From: an uncultured Ruminiclostridium sp. | Lineage (GTDB): Bacteria > Bacillota > Clostridia > Oscillospirales > Ruminococcaceae | Length of the DNA stretch: 64,000 nucleotides | Assembly (NCBI GenBank): GCA_910588335.1 | Contig: CAJUQV010000014.1 | Span: 19,053 to 83,052, forward strand | Direction of reading: 5' to 3' | Shown here: in pieces, positions 1 to 7,428 of the stretch | Layout: each line of letters opens with the position of its first letter | How positions within the stretch are numbered: the stretch's first letter is position 1 | Program-made: the position numbers and the translations under genes | The notes under the pieces: model-generated | Told to the model about the DNA's origin: nothing | Seen by the model: the letters and a program-made list of their open reading frames with translations, nothing else | The model's database searches: none

Positions 1-1052
1 ATCTTTCCGGCAATGGCAAGACCAAGTCCGGCGCCGCCTTTATTTGTTCCTCTTGAGCTGTCCAAACGGAAAAACTGTTCAAATAAACGCGCAAGCTTTT
101 CCGGCGGTATATGATCTCCCCTGTTCTTGATGCTTACGGCAATACAACCCTCTGATGACTGCGCATTTATATCAATTACCGTATTTTCATAGCAGTAAAA
201 AACCGCATTCCGAAGCAGATTGTCTATCACTCTTTGCAGCTTGTCAGCGTCGCATTTTATCATAATGTTTTCCGCCGCGTGAAGTGAGTAGGTAAGATTT
301 TTTTCATTCAACATCGGCTGAAATTCGTAGGCGGACTGTTCAAGAAGGCGTGTAAGATTTACGCTGCTGTACTGTAACTCTATATCTGTAAGATTGAACC
401 TTGTTATATCAAAAAACTCGTTGATTAAATCCTCCAGTCTCATAGCTTTATCAAGAGAAATGGCAAGATATTTTTGCCGAAGCTCAACGGATACTTCCTT
501 TTCGTCCCGAAGCAATGTCAAATAGCCTACTACCGAAGTTAAAGGAGTTTTCAAATCATGAGCAAGGTAGACGATAAGGTCATTTTTTCGCTGCTCCGAC
601 ATTTTCGCTTCCGCCGTTCTGCGTTCCAACGCCTGCCTTACGGTGCGAAATCCCTCCTCTATTTCATTCAGCTCATAAGAAAGGCTGATTTCCGCCGAAT
701 TATCGGTTGTCATTTTAAGCAGCGCTTCCTGTATTTCAATAAGGTATTTCGTATACATCCTAATACAAAGTCTGAAAGAAACAAACAATATTATAACCAC
801 CGCCACGCAAATGAAGTATATTTCTCTTTCTCTGAATGCCCAGTATATATTGGAAGCCGTACCGTAATCCATATGAAAAAAGTATTTGAGAAATGTTACG
901 ATCAGCTCCCCCAATGAACCGCTTATTAAAGCGTATATAAACATTAAAGCTATAATTAATCCGCCGAATATGAATACATTATAAAGTATGAACCTTACGG
1001 TAAGCTTTTTTTTAAGCAATGTAAAACTGTTACGGTATTTTTTATTTTTCAA
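1..1052 (-). CDS. VanS-like sensor histidine kinase, C-terminal end cut by window edge
   Basis: Membrane sensor kinase that would phosphorylate the adjacent response regulator. About 350 residues are visible: membrane segments near 22-44 and 78-96 bracket a short outer loop, followed by a HAMP-like linker, the H-box LAHDLKTPLTS with phospho-acceptor His about 165, an N-box (DNLLRNA) and a G-box (GGAGLGLAIAGK) at the edge. The stretch around KNDLIVYLAHDLKTP is very like VanS of glycopeptide resistance systems. I chose a TTG start at 1052 because it overlaps the 3' end of the regulator gene and no in-frame ATG lies nearer. The last residues lie outside the window. VanS-type is well supported by similarity of both proteins; the ligand is unknown. 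Confidence 0.85.
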   Translation of the reverse strand, partial: MKNKKYRNSFTLLKKKLTVRFILYNVFIFGGLIIALMFIYALISGSLGELIVTFLKYFFHMDYGTASNIYWAFREREIYFICVAVVIILFVSFRLCIRMYTKYLIEIQEALLKMTTDNSAEISLSYELNEIEEGFRTVRQALERRTAEAKMSEQRKNDLIVYLAHDLKTPLTSVVGYLTLLRDEKEVSVELRQKYLAISLDKAMRLEDLINEFFDITRFNLTDIELQYSSVNLTRLLEQSAYEFQPMLNEKNLTYSLHAAENIMIKCDADKLQRVIDNLLRNAVFYCYENTVIDINAQSSEGCIAVSIKNRGDHIPPEKLARLFEQFFRLDSSRGTNKGGAGLGLAIAGK

Positions 1053-1740
1053 TTTTGTATCCTACCCCCCAAACCGTTTTAATAAACCTCGGATTTCGCG
1101 CAGGCTCTCCCAGTTTCTCCCTGAGTCTTGCTATATGCGCCATAACGGTGTTGTTACTGTCAAGATATTTTTCCCCCCACACCGCTTCATACAGTTCTTC
1201 CGAAGACACCACCTTCCCCCTGTTAAGGCACAGATGCCAAAGTGTTGAAAACTCAATGGGGGTCAGTATTATCTCTTTATCGTAAAGACAGCATTTGTGA
1301 TTGCTTTTATTTATCACAAGACCGTTTATATCTATTTCCTCCACTGTCTTTTCGGATTCTCCCACTGTGTTATACTTCATATAACGCCGAAGCTGAGCCT
1401 TTACTCTCGCCGTTACCTCAAGAGGATTAAACGGCTTTGTAATATAATCGTCCGCGCCTATGGCAAGCCCCATTATCTTGTCGTTTTCTTCAACCTTAGC
1501 GGTAAGCATTATTATCGGATAGTAATGTTTTTCCCTTATTTTGCCGCAAATATGAAAACCGTCGATATCAGGGAGCATTACATCGAGAATAGCCAGATCA
1601 ACGGCGTTTTTTTCCGCATAGCTCAGTGCTTCAATACCGCTGTAAAATTTTTTTACATCATATCCGTCGTTTTTTAAATAAAGCTCTATAAGATCGGCTA
1701 TTTCTTTTTCATCATCTACAATAAGTATTGTTTCGTTCAT
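1042..1740 (-). CDS. VanR-like OmpR-family response regulator
   Basis: DNA-binding response regulator, 232 residues. The receiver domain spans about 1-118 with acidic pocket D9/D10, phospho-acceptor D53 in LAILDVMLPD, T80 and K102 (YITKPF). A winged-helix output domain spans about 135-230 and ends WGVGYKIEK, the usual OmpR/VanR ending. Residue patterns throughout (EIADLIELYLKN, GADDYITKPFNPLE, SNNTVMAHIARLREK) resemble VanR. It lies first in a two-gene operon and overlaps the kinase start by 11 bp, which suggests coupled translation. A clear promoter lies at 1774-1802. No van resistance gene follows on the right; anything beyond the kinase on the left cannot be seen. Confidence 0.93.
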   Translation of the reverse strand: MNETILIVDDEKEIADLIELYLKNDGYDVKKFYSGIEALSYAEKNAVDLAILDVMLPDIDGFHICGKIREKHYYPIIMLTAKVEENDKIMGLAIGADDYITKPFNPLEVTARVKAQLRRYMKYNTVGESEKTVEEIDINGLVINKSNHKCCLYDKEIILTPIEFSTLWHLCLNRGKVVSSEELYEAVWGEKYLDSNNTVMAHIARLREKLGEPARNPRFIKTVWGVGYKIEK

Positions 1741-1773
1741 AAGGCCGTTACCTTTCCGTTTGTTTTTTATTTT

Positions 1774-1802
1774 ATTTTATCACAACGACCATCGGATTGC
1801 AA
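1774..1802 (-). promoter_or_regulatory. SigA-type promoter of the VanRS-like operon
   Basis: On the minus strand TTGCAA (1797-1802) is followed after exactly 17 bp by TAAAAT (1774-1779). It lies about 35 bp before the regulator start, and a GGAAAGG ribosome site falls between them. Confidence 0.65.
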
Positions 1803-1851
1803 TAAATTTTGTGATTCATATAAGGAATTTAAGAAAATCGTAAGAATTTAA

Positions 1852-1923
1852 TAAAACTGTTGGATTAGTGTTTTGGGTGCAACCCTTTATAAACTAAAAT
1901 CCATAGTTTATAAAAGGTTGGTA
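1852..1923 (-). repeat. Family A hairpin repeat, truncated copy A4
   Basis: Read on the minus strand it starts TACCAACC, has a long hairpin around CTTTTATAAACTATGG, then the family-specific joint TTGCACCC-AAACACTAATCC. The 3' hairpin arm present in the 43.96-kb copy is missing. The flanks read TAA on both sides in plus orientation (1849-1851 and 1924-1926), equal to the TTA duplication seen around other copies. Confidence 0.6.
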
Positions 1924-1963
1924 TAACAAGGAAAAATTACAGTTAAAACGAATAAGCCGCCTA

Positions 1964-1992
1964 TTGAAAAACGAGCGAAGGCGTGGTATAAT
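1964..1992 (+). promoter_or_regulatory. SigA-type promoter of the CLC gene
   Basis: TTGAAA (1964-1969), 17-bp spacer, TATAAT (1987-1992). Transcription would begin near 1999, leaving about 35 nt before the ATG at 2034. I looked for a fluoride riboswitch here and found none. Confidence 0.75.
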
Positions 1993-2033
1993 AATCATAA
2001 AACATTCGAATGAAAAAGAGGTCACGGGGCAAA

Positions 2034-3302
2034 ATGAATTTCGATAAAGAATTTATCTTATTAAAGCTAAAAAGAATGGGAAAATATATAACGGTCTTTC
2101 TCAAATGGCTGATGTTAAGTATAATTACCGCCTTGGTCTGCGGCGGGGCGGGATGCCTTTTTCACATGCTGATAGAGCTTGCAACCGACTTTCGTTCCGA
2201 GCATAACTTTATAATATGGTTTTTGCCCGTGGGGGGCGTTGTGATAGTATTTTTATATCACATCTTCAAACTTGAAAAGATTGGCGGAACAAATTACGTT
2301 ATAAATTCCATACGAAAAGACGGTAAGGTTCCCTTTACAATGGCTCCCGGAATACTTACGGGTACGGTGCTTACCCACCTGTTGGGCGGTTCGGCCGGCC
2401 GCGAGGGGGCGGCGTTACAGTTAGGCGGCAGCCTTGGTTCGTCATTGGGTCGGATTTTTAAGCTTGATGACAAGGATATGCACGTTATAGTACTGTGCGG
2501 AATGAGCGCGGTATTTACGGCACTTTTCGGAACACCGCTTACCGCCGTGGTTTTCGTAATGGAAGTAATAAGCGTAGGCGTTATTTACGACAGCGCCATT
2601 ATGCCCTGCGTCTTCAGCTCAGTTTTCACATATTATATAACTCTTATTCTGAATATCCACCCGGTTAATTACATATTGAACGATATTCCCGCTATTTCTC
2701 CCGTTTCTTTAATTCAAAGCATAGCACTCGGCGTGATTTTCGCAGTGGCCAGTATTTTTCTTTGCGTTTCTTTTTCAAAGGGCGAGGCGCTGTTGGAAAA
2801 GGTGATTAAGAACGATTATATAAGAGCGGCGGCGGGAGGTCTCGCAATAGCTTTGCTCACTTTACTGTTCGGCACCGATTATAACGGTTCGGGAATGGGT
2901 ATAGTGGACAACGCCATTCTGAACGGCACCGCGAGGCCGGAAGCGTTTCTGCTTAAGCTTTTGTTTACGGTGATCACTTTGGGATGCGGTTTCAAAGGGG
3001 GAGAAATAGTTCCTACCTTTTTTGTGGGCGCAACCTTAGGCTGTACCATTGCGCCGCTTATCGGTATGGATCCCGGATTCGGGGCGGCGTTAGGGCTTGT
3101 GGGCGTATTCTGCGGAGCCACCAATGCTCCCATAGCGTCTATGTTGCTTAGTATAGAGCTTTTCGGTGTGGAAGGACTGCCTTACTTTATAATAATATGC
3201 TCCGCTTCTTATATGCTTTCCGGGTATTTCAGCCTTTATAAATCGCAGATTATTGTTTATGACAAGCTTAAGGCGGTGTTTATAAACAGAAATACCAAAT
3301 AG
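2034..3302 (+). CDS. CLC-family anion channel/antiporter, CLC-F-like
   Basis: Integral membrane anion transporter of the chloride channel (CLC) superfamily, 422 residues from the chosen start. The gating-glutamate motif GSAGREGAALQ is intact. Two other signatures differ from chloride/proton CLCs: the anion-selectivity loop reads GGTNYVI rather than GSGIP, and the inner glutamate pair reads MEV rather than EE. Those changes are typical of the CLC-F fluoride/proton antiporter branch, so fluoride export is plausible but is inference. The ATG at 2034 is preferred over the one at 2010, because it has an AGAGGT ribosome site and the promoter at 1964-1992 leaves only about 11 nt before 2010. It is monocistronic. 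Confidence 0.88.
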   Translation: MNFDKEFILLKLKRMGKYITVFLKWLMLSIITALVCGGAGCLFHMLIELATDFRSEHNFIIWFLPVGGVVIVFLYHIFKLEKIGGTNYVINSIRKDGKVPFTMAPGILTGTVLTHLLGGSAGREGAALQLGGSLGSSLGRIFKLDDKDMHVIVLCGMSAVFTALFGTPLTAVVFVMEVISVGVIYDSAIMPCVFSSVFTYYITLILNIHPVNYILNDIPAISPVSLIQSIALGVIFAVASIFLCVSFSKGEALLEKVIKNDYIRAAAGGLAIALLTLLFGTDYNGSGMGIVDNAILNGTARPEAFLLKLLFTVITLGCGFKGGEIVPTFFVGATLGCTIAPLIGMDPGFGAALGLVGVFCGATNAPIASMLLSIELFGVEGLPYFIIICSASYMLSGYFSLYKSQIIVYDKLKAVFINRNTK

Positions 3303-3360
3303 GATAAGATATATTTCCGAAATCACGGTATGGGAACAATATTAAATATTCAATGAACGA

Positions 3361-3454
3361 CCTCAGAGGCTTCGGCGTTTACGCCTTGGCGTAAGGGGTT
3401 CCGAAAGGAATGAGTTCTGCCCCCCCGCGGGAGCGGTTCTGCACCATCGGTGCA
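3361..3454. other. GC-rich string of short hairpins between genes
   Basis: This roughly 94-bp GC-rich block sits in AT-rich surroundings between the convergent CLC and MntP-like genes. It holds consecutive perfect hairpins: GGCGTTTACGCC (3374-3385), the overlapping and mutually exclusive TACGCCTTGGCGTA (3380-3393), TTCCGAAAGGAA with a GAAA tetraloop (3399-3410), a CCCCGCGGGAG segment, and TGCACCATCGGTGCA (3440-3454). I recognise no known RNA family. It could be a structured RNA, a decayed repeat or a terminator region. Confidence 0.4.
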
Positions 3455-3556
3455 AAAATATAACATTGTAAAAAAATCAATCTTCAATATAATTCCTTGT
3501 AATACAAAAAAACAACCCGCCCACTGTTTAAAAGCAAGCAGATTGTTCTAAAAAAA

Positions 3557-4081
3557 TTAGATAAGTTTACACACACCAACAGCAATAATTGCAACTCCTC
3601 CAAGCTTCTGCATCACCGCAGGCGCTTTTTTATTCACTTTTAACCCCGCTATATTACCCAAAAACACCGTAAGGAATGTAATAATACACGCCGCGGCGCC
3701 CACAGCCCATAAATTGTCCTCCGCCGTAAGTCCCGCGCCGAATCCTGCCGCAAGACCGTCCACCGACATTGATACCGCAAAAAGCACGGTTTTGGAAGCC
3801 GACAAGGTTTCGGGACGCTCGCTTTTATCTTTTTCCATAAGCTTAATTATACCTATTACAAAAAGAATAAGAAAGCTCACGGTCTTAGTGATCCCTTCGT
3901 CTATGTAAGCGCCGATTACCCCCGCAAAAGCGGCCGAAAACACAAGGAACATACTGCAAATTATGCTTATTAAGAGTGAACGCGTAAACCCTATTTTTAT
4001 TTTCGCCAGCCCGTAGCTGACCGCTGCCGCCAGTGAATCCACCGATAAGGCGGCCACCAATAAAAGAATTTCAAATATCAA
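3557..4081 (-). CDS. MntP/YtaF-family membrane protein (putative manganese exporter type)
   Basis: Six-helix inner membrane protein of the MntP/YtaF (DUF204) type, about 174 residues. Two internally related halves are visible: ALSVDSLAAAVSYGL near the N terminus and SMSVDGLAAGFGAGL in the middle. Each carries the conserved Asp in a helix that marks MntP manganese exporters and the sporulation protein YtaF. I chose the TTG at 4081 because GAGGGGGT lies just ahead of it; the ATG at 4102 has no ribosome site but would add seven residues. No manganese riboswitch was found upstream. The exact ion is not determined. Confidence 0.8.
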   Translation of the reverse strand: MIFEILLLVAALSVDSLAAAVSYGLAKIKIGFTRSLLISIICSMFLVFSAAFAGVIGAYIDEGITKTVSFLILFVIGIIKLMEKDKSERPETLSASKTVLFAVSMSVDGLAAGFGAGLTAEDNLWAVGAAACIITFLTVFLGNIAGLKVNKKAPAVMQKLGGVAIIAVGVCKLI

Positions 4082-4176
4082 TGTTATAACCCCCTCAAGC
4101 ATTTTATGCCATTATGAGGGTTTTGACACAAAAGAAAAATCACATATTTTTCACAATACCGTCCTGTCACTTCCAC

Positions 4177-4213
4177 ACTACTGTTGTAGTATATAAACGT
4201 GCACTACTACAGT
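4177..4213 (+). promoter_or_regulatory. BlaI/MecI-type operator overlapping the M56 gene promoter
   Basis: A perfect dyad ACTAC-TGTT-GTAGT at 4177-4190 is followed by ACTACTACAGT at 4203-4213. These match the TACTACA/TGTAGTA half-sites bound by BlaI/MecI repressors. The dyad covers a possible -35 (TTGTAG, 4184-4189) and the second site covers a possible -10 (TACAGT, 4208-4213, 18-bp spacer). The downstream gene encodes a BlaR1/MecR1-type peptidase, which fits. The promoter assignment is inference. Confidence 0.6.
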
Positions 4214-4242
4214 CTTATATATAAGAAGAAAGGTTGAAAAAA

Positions 4243-5583
4243 ATGACTTTTGCGCAAATGAGCTTCGCAGGAGCGCTGATTATAATTGTCGGCGTAATTG
4301 TCCGCGCTTTGGGGATAAACCGTCTGCCCAAAAAAACGTTTTTGCTGTTCTGGGAGACGGCGGCTTTAAGGCTGCTTGTTCCCTTTTCCGTACCGTTTAT
4401 GTTCAGCATTTTTTCGGTTTCGGAAAAAGGCGGCGTAAAAAATCGGTCAATTGCTCCCGAAATAATACCCGCAGCCGAAAGCGCCGAAAATATGACGGTG
4501 GATATACCCTTGATCTACGTTATATGGGCGGCGGGGGTTCTTATATCAGGGTCGTTTTTTATACTGATGTATTTGAAATGCTGTCGAGAATTTAAAACCT
4601 CTATTCCCGATAACAGCGACTTTATCAAAGGATGGCTGAAAGAGCGCAGACTAAACCGCAATGTATCGGTAAGATGGTGCGACAGGATCACTTCTCCCCT
4701 TACCTATGGAATATTCCAACCCGTGATACTTTTGCCAAAGACGCACGATTTGTCCAATACCATTATATCGGAATATGTTCTTGAACACGAATACACACAT
4801 ATACGGAGATTTGACAGCGCAAGAAAAGTATTGCTTATTGCCGTATTATGCGTGCATTGGTTCAATCCGCTGGTATGGGTTATGTATGTTCTGGCTAATC
4901 GGGATATCGAGCTTGTTTGCGACGAACTGACAATACGGCATTTCGGCGAAGATGCAAAGGCCGGATACGCAAAAGCGCTGATTGCCATGGAAGAAAAACG
5001 GAGCAAAGCCGCTCCGATGTTTAACAGTTTCAGCGGAAACGCCGCTGAAGAAAGGATAGTATCTATTATGAAATTTAAAAAAGCTTCTTTTTTCACCGTT
5101 GCTCTTTCCTCAGCACTTATTATAGGAACCACCGCAGCCTTTGCCACGTCCGCCGATAACGCGTCCGGACACACTGTGCCCGAACAAAATCCTAATCCCG
5201 GTTACGATTACAGTATGCGGGATTCCGACGGAAACGATATAAATATCGCGGAAAGCACGGTCAAACGTGCAGGCAGACTTATACCCGATGAAAACGGAAA
5301 TTATATTCCCTCTCCCGACAACGAAGCGGATAACCTGCTTGGATCCTCCGAAATAGAGATATTTGAATTTCACGAAGGTGATACCATATATATCGGAGGC
5401 ACTGTTGCAAAGGATTCACCGGCGTCGAGAATCAGCGAGGAGCAAATGAAAAAGTATATCGAGGATATCGAAAGCGGAAAGATCAAGCCGATAGAGGAAA
5501 TGCCGGAGTTTGCCGATTCCCAAATTATCGATTACAACGAGTGTTCCGAAATTATCAAGAGCCTCCCCTCATCAAACGTATAA
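4243..5583 (+). CDS. M56-family (BlaR1/MecR1-like) membrane metallopeptidase
   Basis: Membrane-embedded zinc peptidase, 446 residues, of the family that senses beta-lactams or envelope stress and cleaves a BlaI-type repressor. Helices lie near 7-24, 38-58 and 90-110. The zinc motif HEYTH is at 182-186 and the second ligand region ELVCDE at 223-228. Another helix (about 277-299) leads to an outer C-terminal tail of about 145 residues that is not the penicillin-binding domain of BlaR1, so the signal sensed is unknown. The ATG at 4243 is preferred to the TTG at 4234 for spacing from AAAGG. Its expected partner, a BlaI repressor gene, is not adjacent. Confidence 0.88.
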   Translation: MTFAQMSFAGALIIIVGVIVRALGINRLPKKTFLLFWETAALRLLVPFSVPFMFSIFSVSEKGGVKNRSIAPEIIPAAESAENMTVDIPLIYVIWAAGVLISGSFFILMYLKCCREFKTSIPDNSDFIKGWLKERRLNRNVSVRWCDRITSPLTYGIFQPVILLPKTHDLSNTIISEYVLEHEYTHIRRFDSARKVLLIAVLCVHWFNPLVWVMYVLANRDIELVCDELTIRHFGEDAKAGYAKALIAMEEKRSKAAPMFNSFSGNAAEERIVSIMKFKKASFFTVALSSALIIGTTAAFATSADNASGHTVPEQNPNPGYDYSMRDSDGNDINIAESTVKRAGRLIPDENGNYIPSPDNEADNLLGSSEIEIFEFHEGDTIYIGGTVAKDSPASRISEEQMKKYIEDIESGKIKPIEEMPEFADSQIIDYNECSEIIKSLPSSNV

Positions 5584-5607
5584 GCCGCGGCAAAAATTTA
5601 TAGTGCT

Positions 5608-5672
5608 ATAAGCAAATAACAACCGATTACCCAGCAAGATTCATTGTGGGGTAATCGGTTGTTATCTGCTTA
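5608..5672. terminator. Bidirectional terminator, 25-bp stem
   Basis: An almost perfect inverted repeat (5608-5632 with 5648-5672, core AACAACCGATTACCC, loop 15 nt) lies between the convergent M56 and HD genes. The stop codon of the HD gene is part of one arm. Confidence 0.75.
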
Positions 5673-6239
5673 TACAACTCCCAAAAATTCCATTACATAG
5701 GAGTATTTTTCTTTGTAAAAAACCCTGCTTTTATCGGAAAGCTTAGCATAGCTTCTTTTCAGTTTATTTACCACGAATTCCACGCCTTCATCGTAGCTCA
5801 TTCCTTTTACCGAAAAAGCAAGATACAGAAGGCTCGGAACGCTGTCAAAATGCGAAACGGCGTCGGCGTCGGCAACGCATATCTCTTCGGGAGTGGATTT
5901 ATCGAAAACAACGCTTCCGCGATGATTTTTTATACAATCGCACACTTGCTTTATTTTTTCTTCGTCGTAATCAAAACCGCTTAATATTTCCCTCGCCATC
6001 TTAGCTCCGTAGATATGGTGATTTTCGTACAGGTCATAATCCGTAACCGACGCGATATCGTGAAGCCATGCGGCGATAACCGTAATTTCCTCATTTGCGC
6101 CAAGCTGTCGGGAAAGCAGCTCCGCGTTTTTTGCCACGGCTTTTATATGGTCATAAATGCCTATGCCGAATTTATTGGAGGGACTTTCGCACCTGCGGCG
6201 AAGTTCGGATTTCAAGTATTCCGTAATATCGTTTCTCAA
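5670..6239 (-). CDS. HD-domain hydrolase
   Basis: Small metal-dependent phosphohydrolase of the HD superfamily, about 189 residues. Metal-binding residues are visible as H31 (YDHIKAVAKNAE), HD 60-61 (AAWLHDIAS), a later NHRGS and an Asp in CVADADAVSHFD. The substrate is not predictable. The TTG at 6239 overlaps the TGA of the upstream NUDIX gene as TTGA and follows AAAAGGAG at good spacing, so it is preferred to the ATG at 6269. The two genes are probably translationally coupled. Confidence 0.85.
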   Translation of the reverse strand: MRNDITEYLKSELRRRCESPSNKFGIGIYDHIKAVAKNAELLSRQLGANEEITVIAAWLHDIASVTDYDLYENHHIYGAKMAREILSGFDYDEEKIKQVCDCIKNHRGSVVFDKSTPEEICVADADAVSHFDSVPSLLYLAFSVKGMSYDEGVEFVVNKLKRSYAKLSDKSRVFYKEKYSYVMEFLGVV

Positions 6240-6745
6240 AGTTGTTCTCCTTTTAAAAAATTGAAGCATTCGTCAAAGTGCTTGCCGGATAAGTTGTTTT
6301 CTCTTGCGAGCAGTTCTCCCGTAGTTTCCAAGCTTTCCCATTTCAAATCGTCAACCTCTTTTGAGTCTCCGAATTCTTTTTTGTTTACATAAGCTATAAA
6401 ACCCGCCATAATCAGATTTTTGGGGGCAAAATAATAACTTTTAATATAATCGCACGATAATACAGTCTGACCCGTTTCCTCAAAAACTTCTCTTGATACC
6501 GTTTCCTCAAGGGTTTCTTCTTTCTTGGTATATCCGCTGCATAACGTCCATTTGTCTTTAATAATATAGCTTTGCTTCAGGAGCAGGACTTCTTTGTTTT
6601 GATTCAATATCAATACAAGTACGCAAGGAACGGGATTATCAAAATAATATTTATCGCATTTTTCGCAGTACTTTTGATTGCCCTCGTCGCCGATTTCTTT
6701 TAAAATAAGCTTGCTCCCGCATTTTATACAAAAATTTATGTCCAT
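6236..6745 (-). CDS. NUDIX hydrolase with N-terminal zinc ribbon
   Basis: Pyrophosphohydrolase of the NUDIX superfamily, 169 residues. An N-terminal zinc ribbon uses C6/C9 and C27/C30, as in the NudC/NADH-pyrophosphatase-like and ADP-ribose pyrophosphatase-like groups. The NUDIX box spans about 71-93 (GYTKKEETLEETV then REVFEETGQ) with all catalytic Glu residues present. Candidate substrates are nucleotide-sugar or dinucleotide pyrophosphates; which one is unknown. It is the first gene of a pair with the HD hydrolase. A family A repeat lies 15 bp upstream of its start. Confidence 0.88.
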   Translation of the reverse strand: MDINFCIKCGSKLILKEIGDEGNQKYCEKCDKYYFDNPVPCVLVLILNQNKEVLLLKQSYIIKDKWTLCSGYTKKEETLEETVSREVFEETGQTVLSCDYIKSYYFAPKNLIMAGFIAYVNKKEFGDSKEVDDLKWESLETTGELLARENNLSGKHFDECFNFLKGEQL

Positions 6746-6759
6746 AAAACACCGCCTTA

Positions 6760-6870
6760 TACCAATCTTTAATCATCTTTAATCAAGTTGTAGACTTGAT
6801 TAAAGATTGCACCCCAAGCACTAATCTTTGGTCAGCCATTACTTATCTATATCTTGACCAAAGATTAGTA
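6760..6870 (+). repeat. Family A hairpin repeat, complete copy A1
   Basis: A 111-bp element between the divergent NUDIX and sodC genes. Its ends are TACCAATC and GATTAGTA, and it is flanked by TTA on both sides (6757-6759, 6871-6873). Hairpin 1 pairs CTTTAATCAAG with CTTGATTAAAG. The joint reads TTGCACCCCAAGCACTAATC. Hairpin 2 pairs CTAATCTTTGGTCA with TTGACCAAAGATTAG. CTTTAATCA is duplicated in its first arm. Confidence 0.85.
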
Positions 6871-6900
6871 TTAACATTATTTTTCTTATCGGCATATACT
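6871..6900 (+). promoter_or_regulatory. Possible promoter of the superoxide dismutase gene
   Basis: TTAACA (6871-6876), 18-bp spacer, TATACT (6895-6900). The first three bases of the -35 are the target duplication left by repeat A1, so the insertion may have shaped this promoter. That link is inference. Confidence 0.45.
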
Positions 6901-6933
6901 TATAACATACACGGTAAGAAAGGAAAAACATAT

Positions 6934-7425
6934 ATGGAAAATTTCGATATTATATCGGCTCTTAGGAACAAGCCCGACGCGGAGGCTTGCATATGCGGAA
7001 GTGAAAAATATCCGCGCATAAAAGGAAAGGTTATGTTTCACCGAGTATGCGGCGGCGTATTGGTGCACGCCGAAATAGACTGCCTGCCTCAAAAATGCGG
7101 TTCCTGTACAAATCCGTTTTTCGGCTTTCATATTCACACGGGTACGGAGTGCAAAGGAGACAAGTCCGATCCATTCGCCAAAGCGGACGGTCATTATAAT
7201 CCCGACAACTGCCAACATCCCTGTCACGCGGGTGATATGCCGCCGCTTTTTAACGCGGAGGGGAAAGCGGTTCTGGTATTTCTCACCGACAAATTCAACA
7301 TTTCGGATATATCGGGAAAAACCGTCATTGTACATTCTATGCCCGATGATTTTACGACTCAGCCTTCAGGTAACGCGGGTGAAAAAATAGCCTGCGGCAT
7401 TATAAAGCCCGTTTGCAGACAATAA
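6934..7425 (+). CDS. Cu,Zn superoxide dismutase, no signal peptide
   Basis: Disproportionates superoxide to oxygen and peroxide. All metal ligands can be placed: H66 and H68 (GFHIHTG), bridging H87 (GHYNP), H95, H98 and D101 (HPCHAGDMPPL), and H134 (VIVHSMPDDF). The conserved active-site Arg is replaced by Lys151 (NAGEKIACG). The 163-residue protein begins MENFDIISALRNK with no export signal, although most bacterial SodC proteins are secreted, and it has 11 Cys residues. The ATG at 6934 follows AAGAAAGG; longer readings run back into repeat A1 and were dropped. It stands alone and converges on the phosphatase gene. Confidence 0.9.
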   Translation: MENFDIISALRNKPDAEACICGSEKYPRIKGKVMFHRVCGGVLVHAEIDCLPQKCGSCTNPFFGFHIHTGTECKGDKSDPFAKADGHYNPDNCQHPCHAGDMPPLFNAEGKAVLVFLTDKFNISDISGKTVIVHSMPDDFTTQPSGNAGEKIACGIIKPVCRQ

Positions 7426-7428
7426 ATT

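Noticed and set aside
1930..2033. Fluoride (crcB) riboswitch before the CLC gene
   Set aside because: I looked for the conserved GGNGATGG and GCTGATGAC segments and did not find them; a promoter occupies the site.
6796..6933. N-terminal extension of the superoxide dismutase
   Set aside because: It is translated from repeat A1 and the sequence after it; the ATG at 6934 has a good ribosome site and gives a normal-length enzyme.
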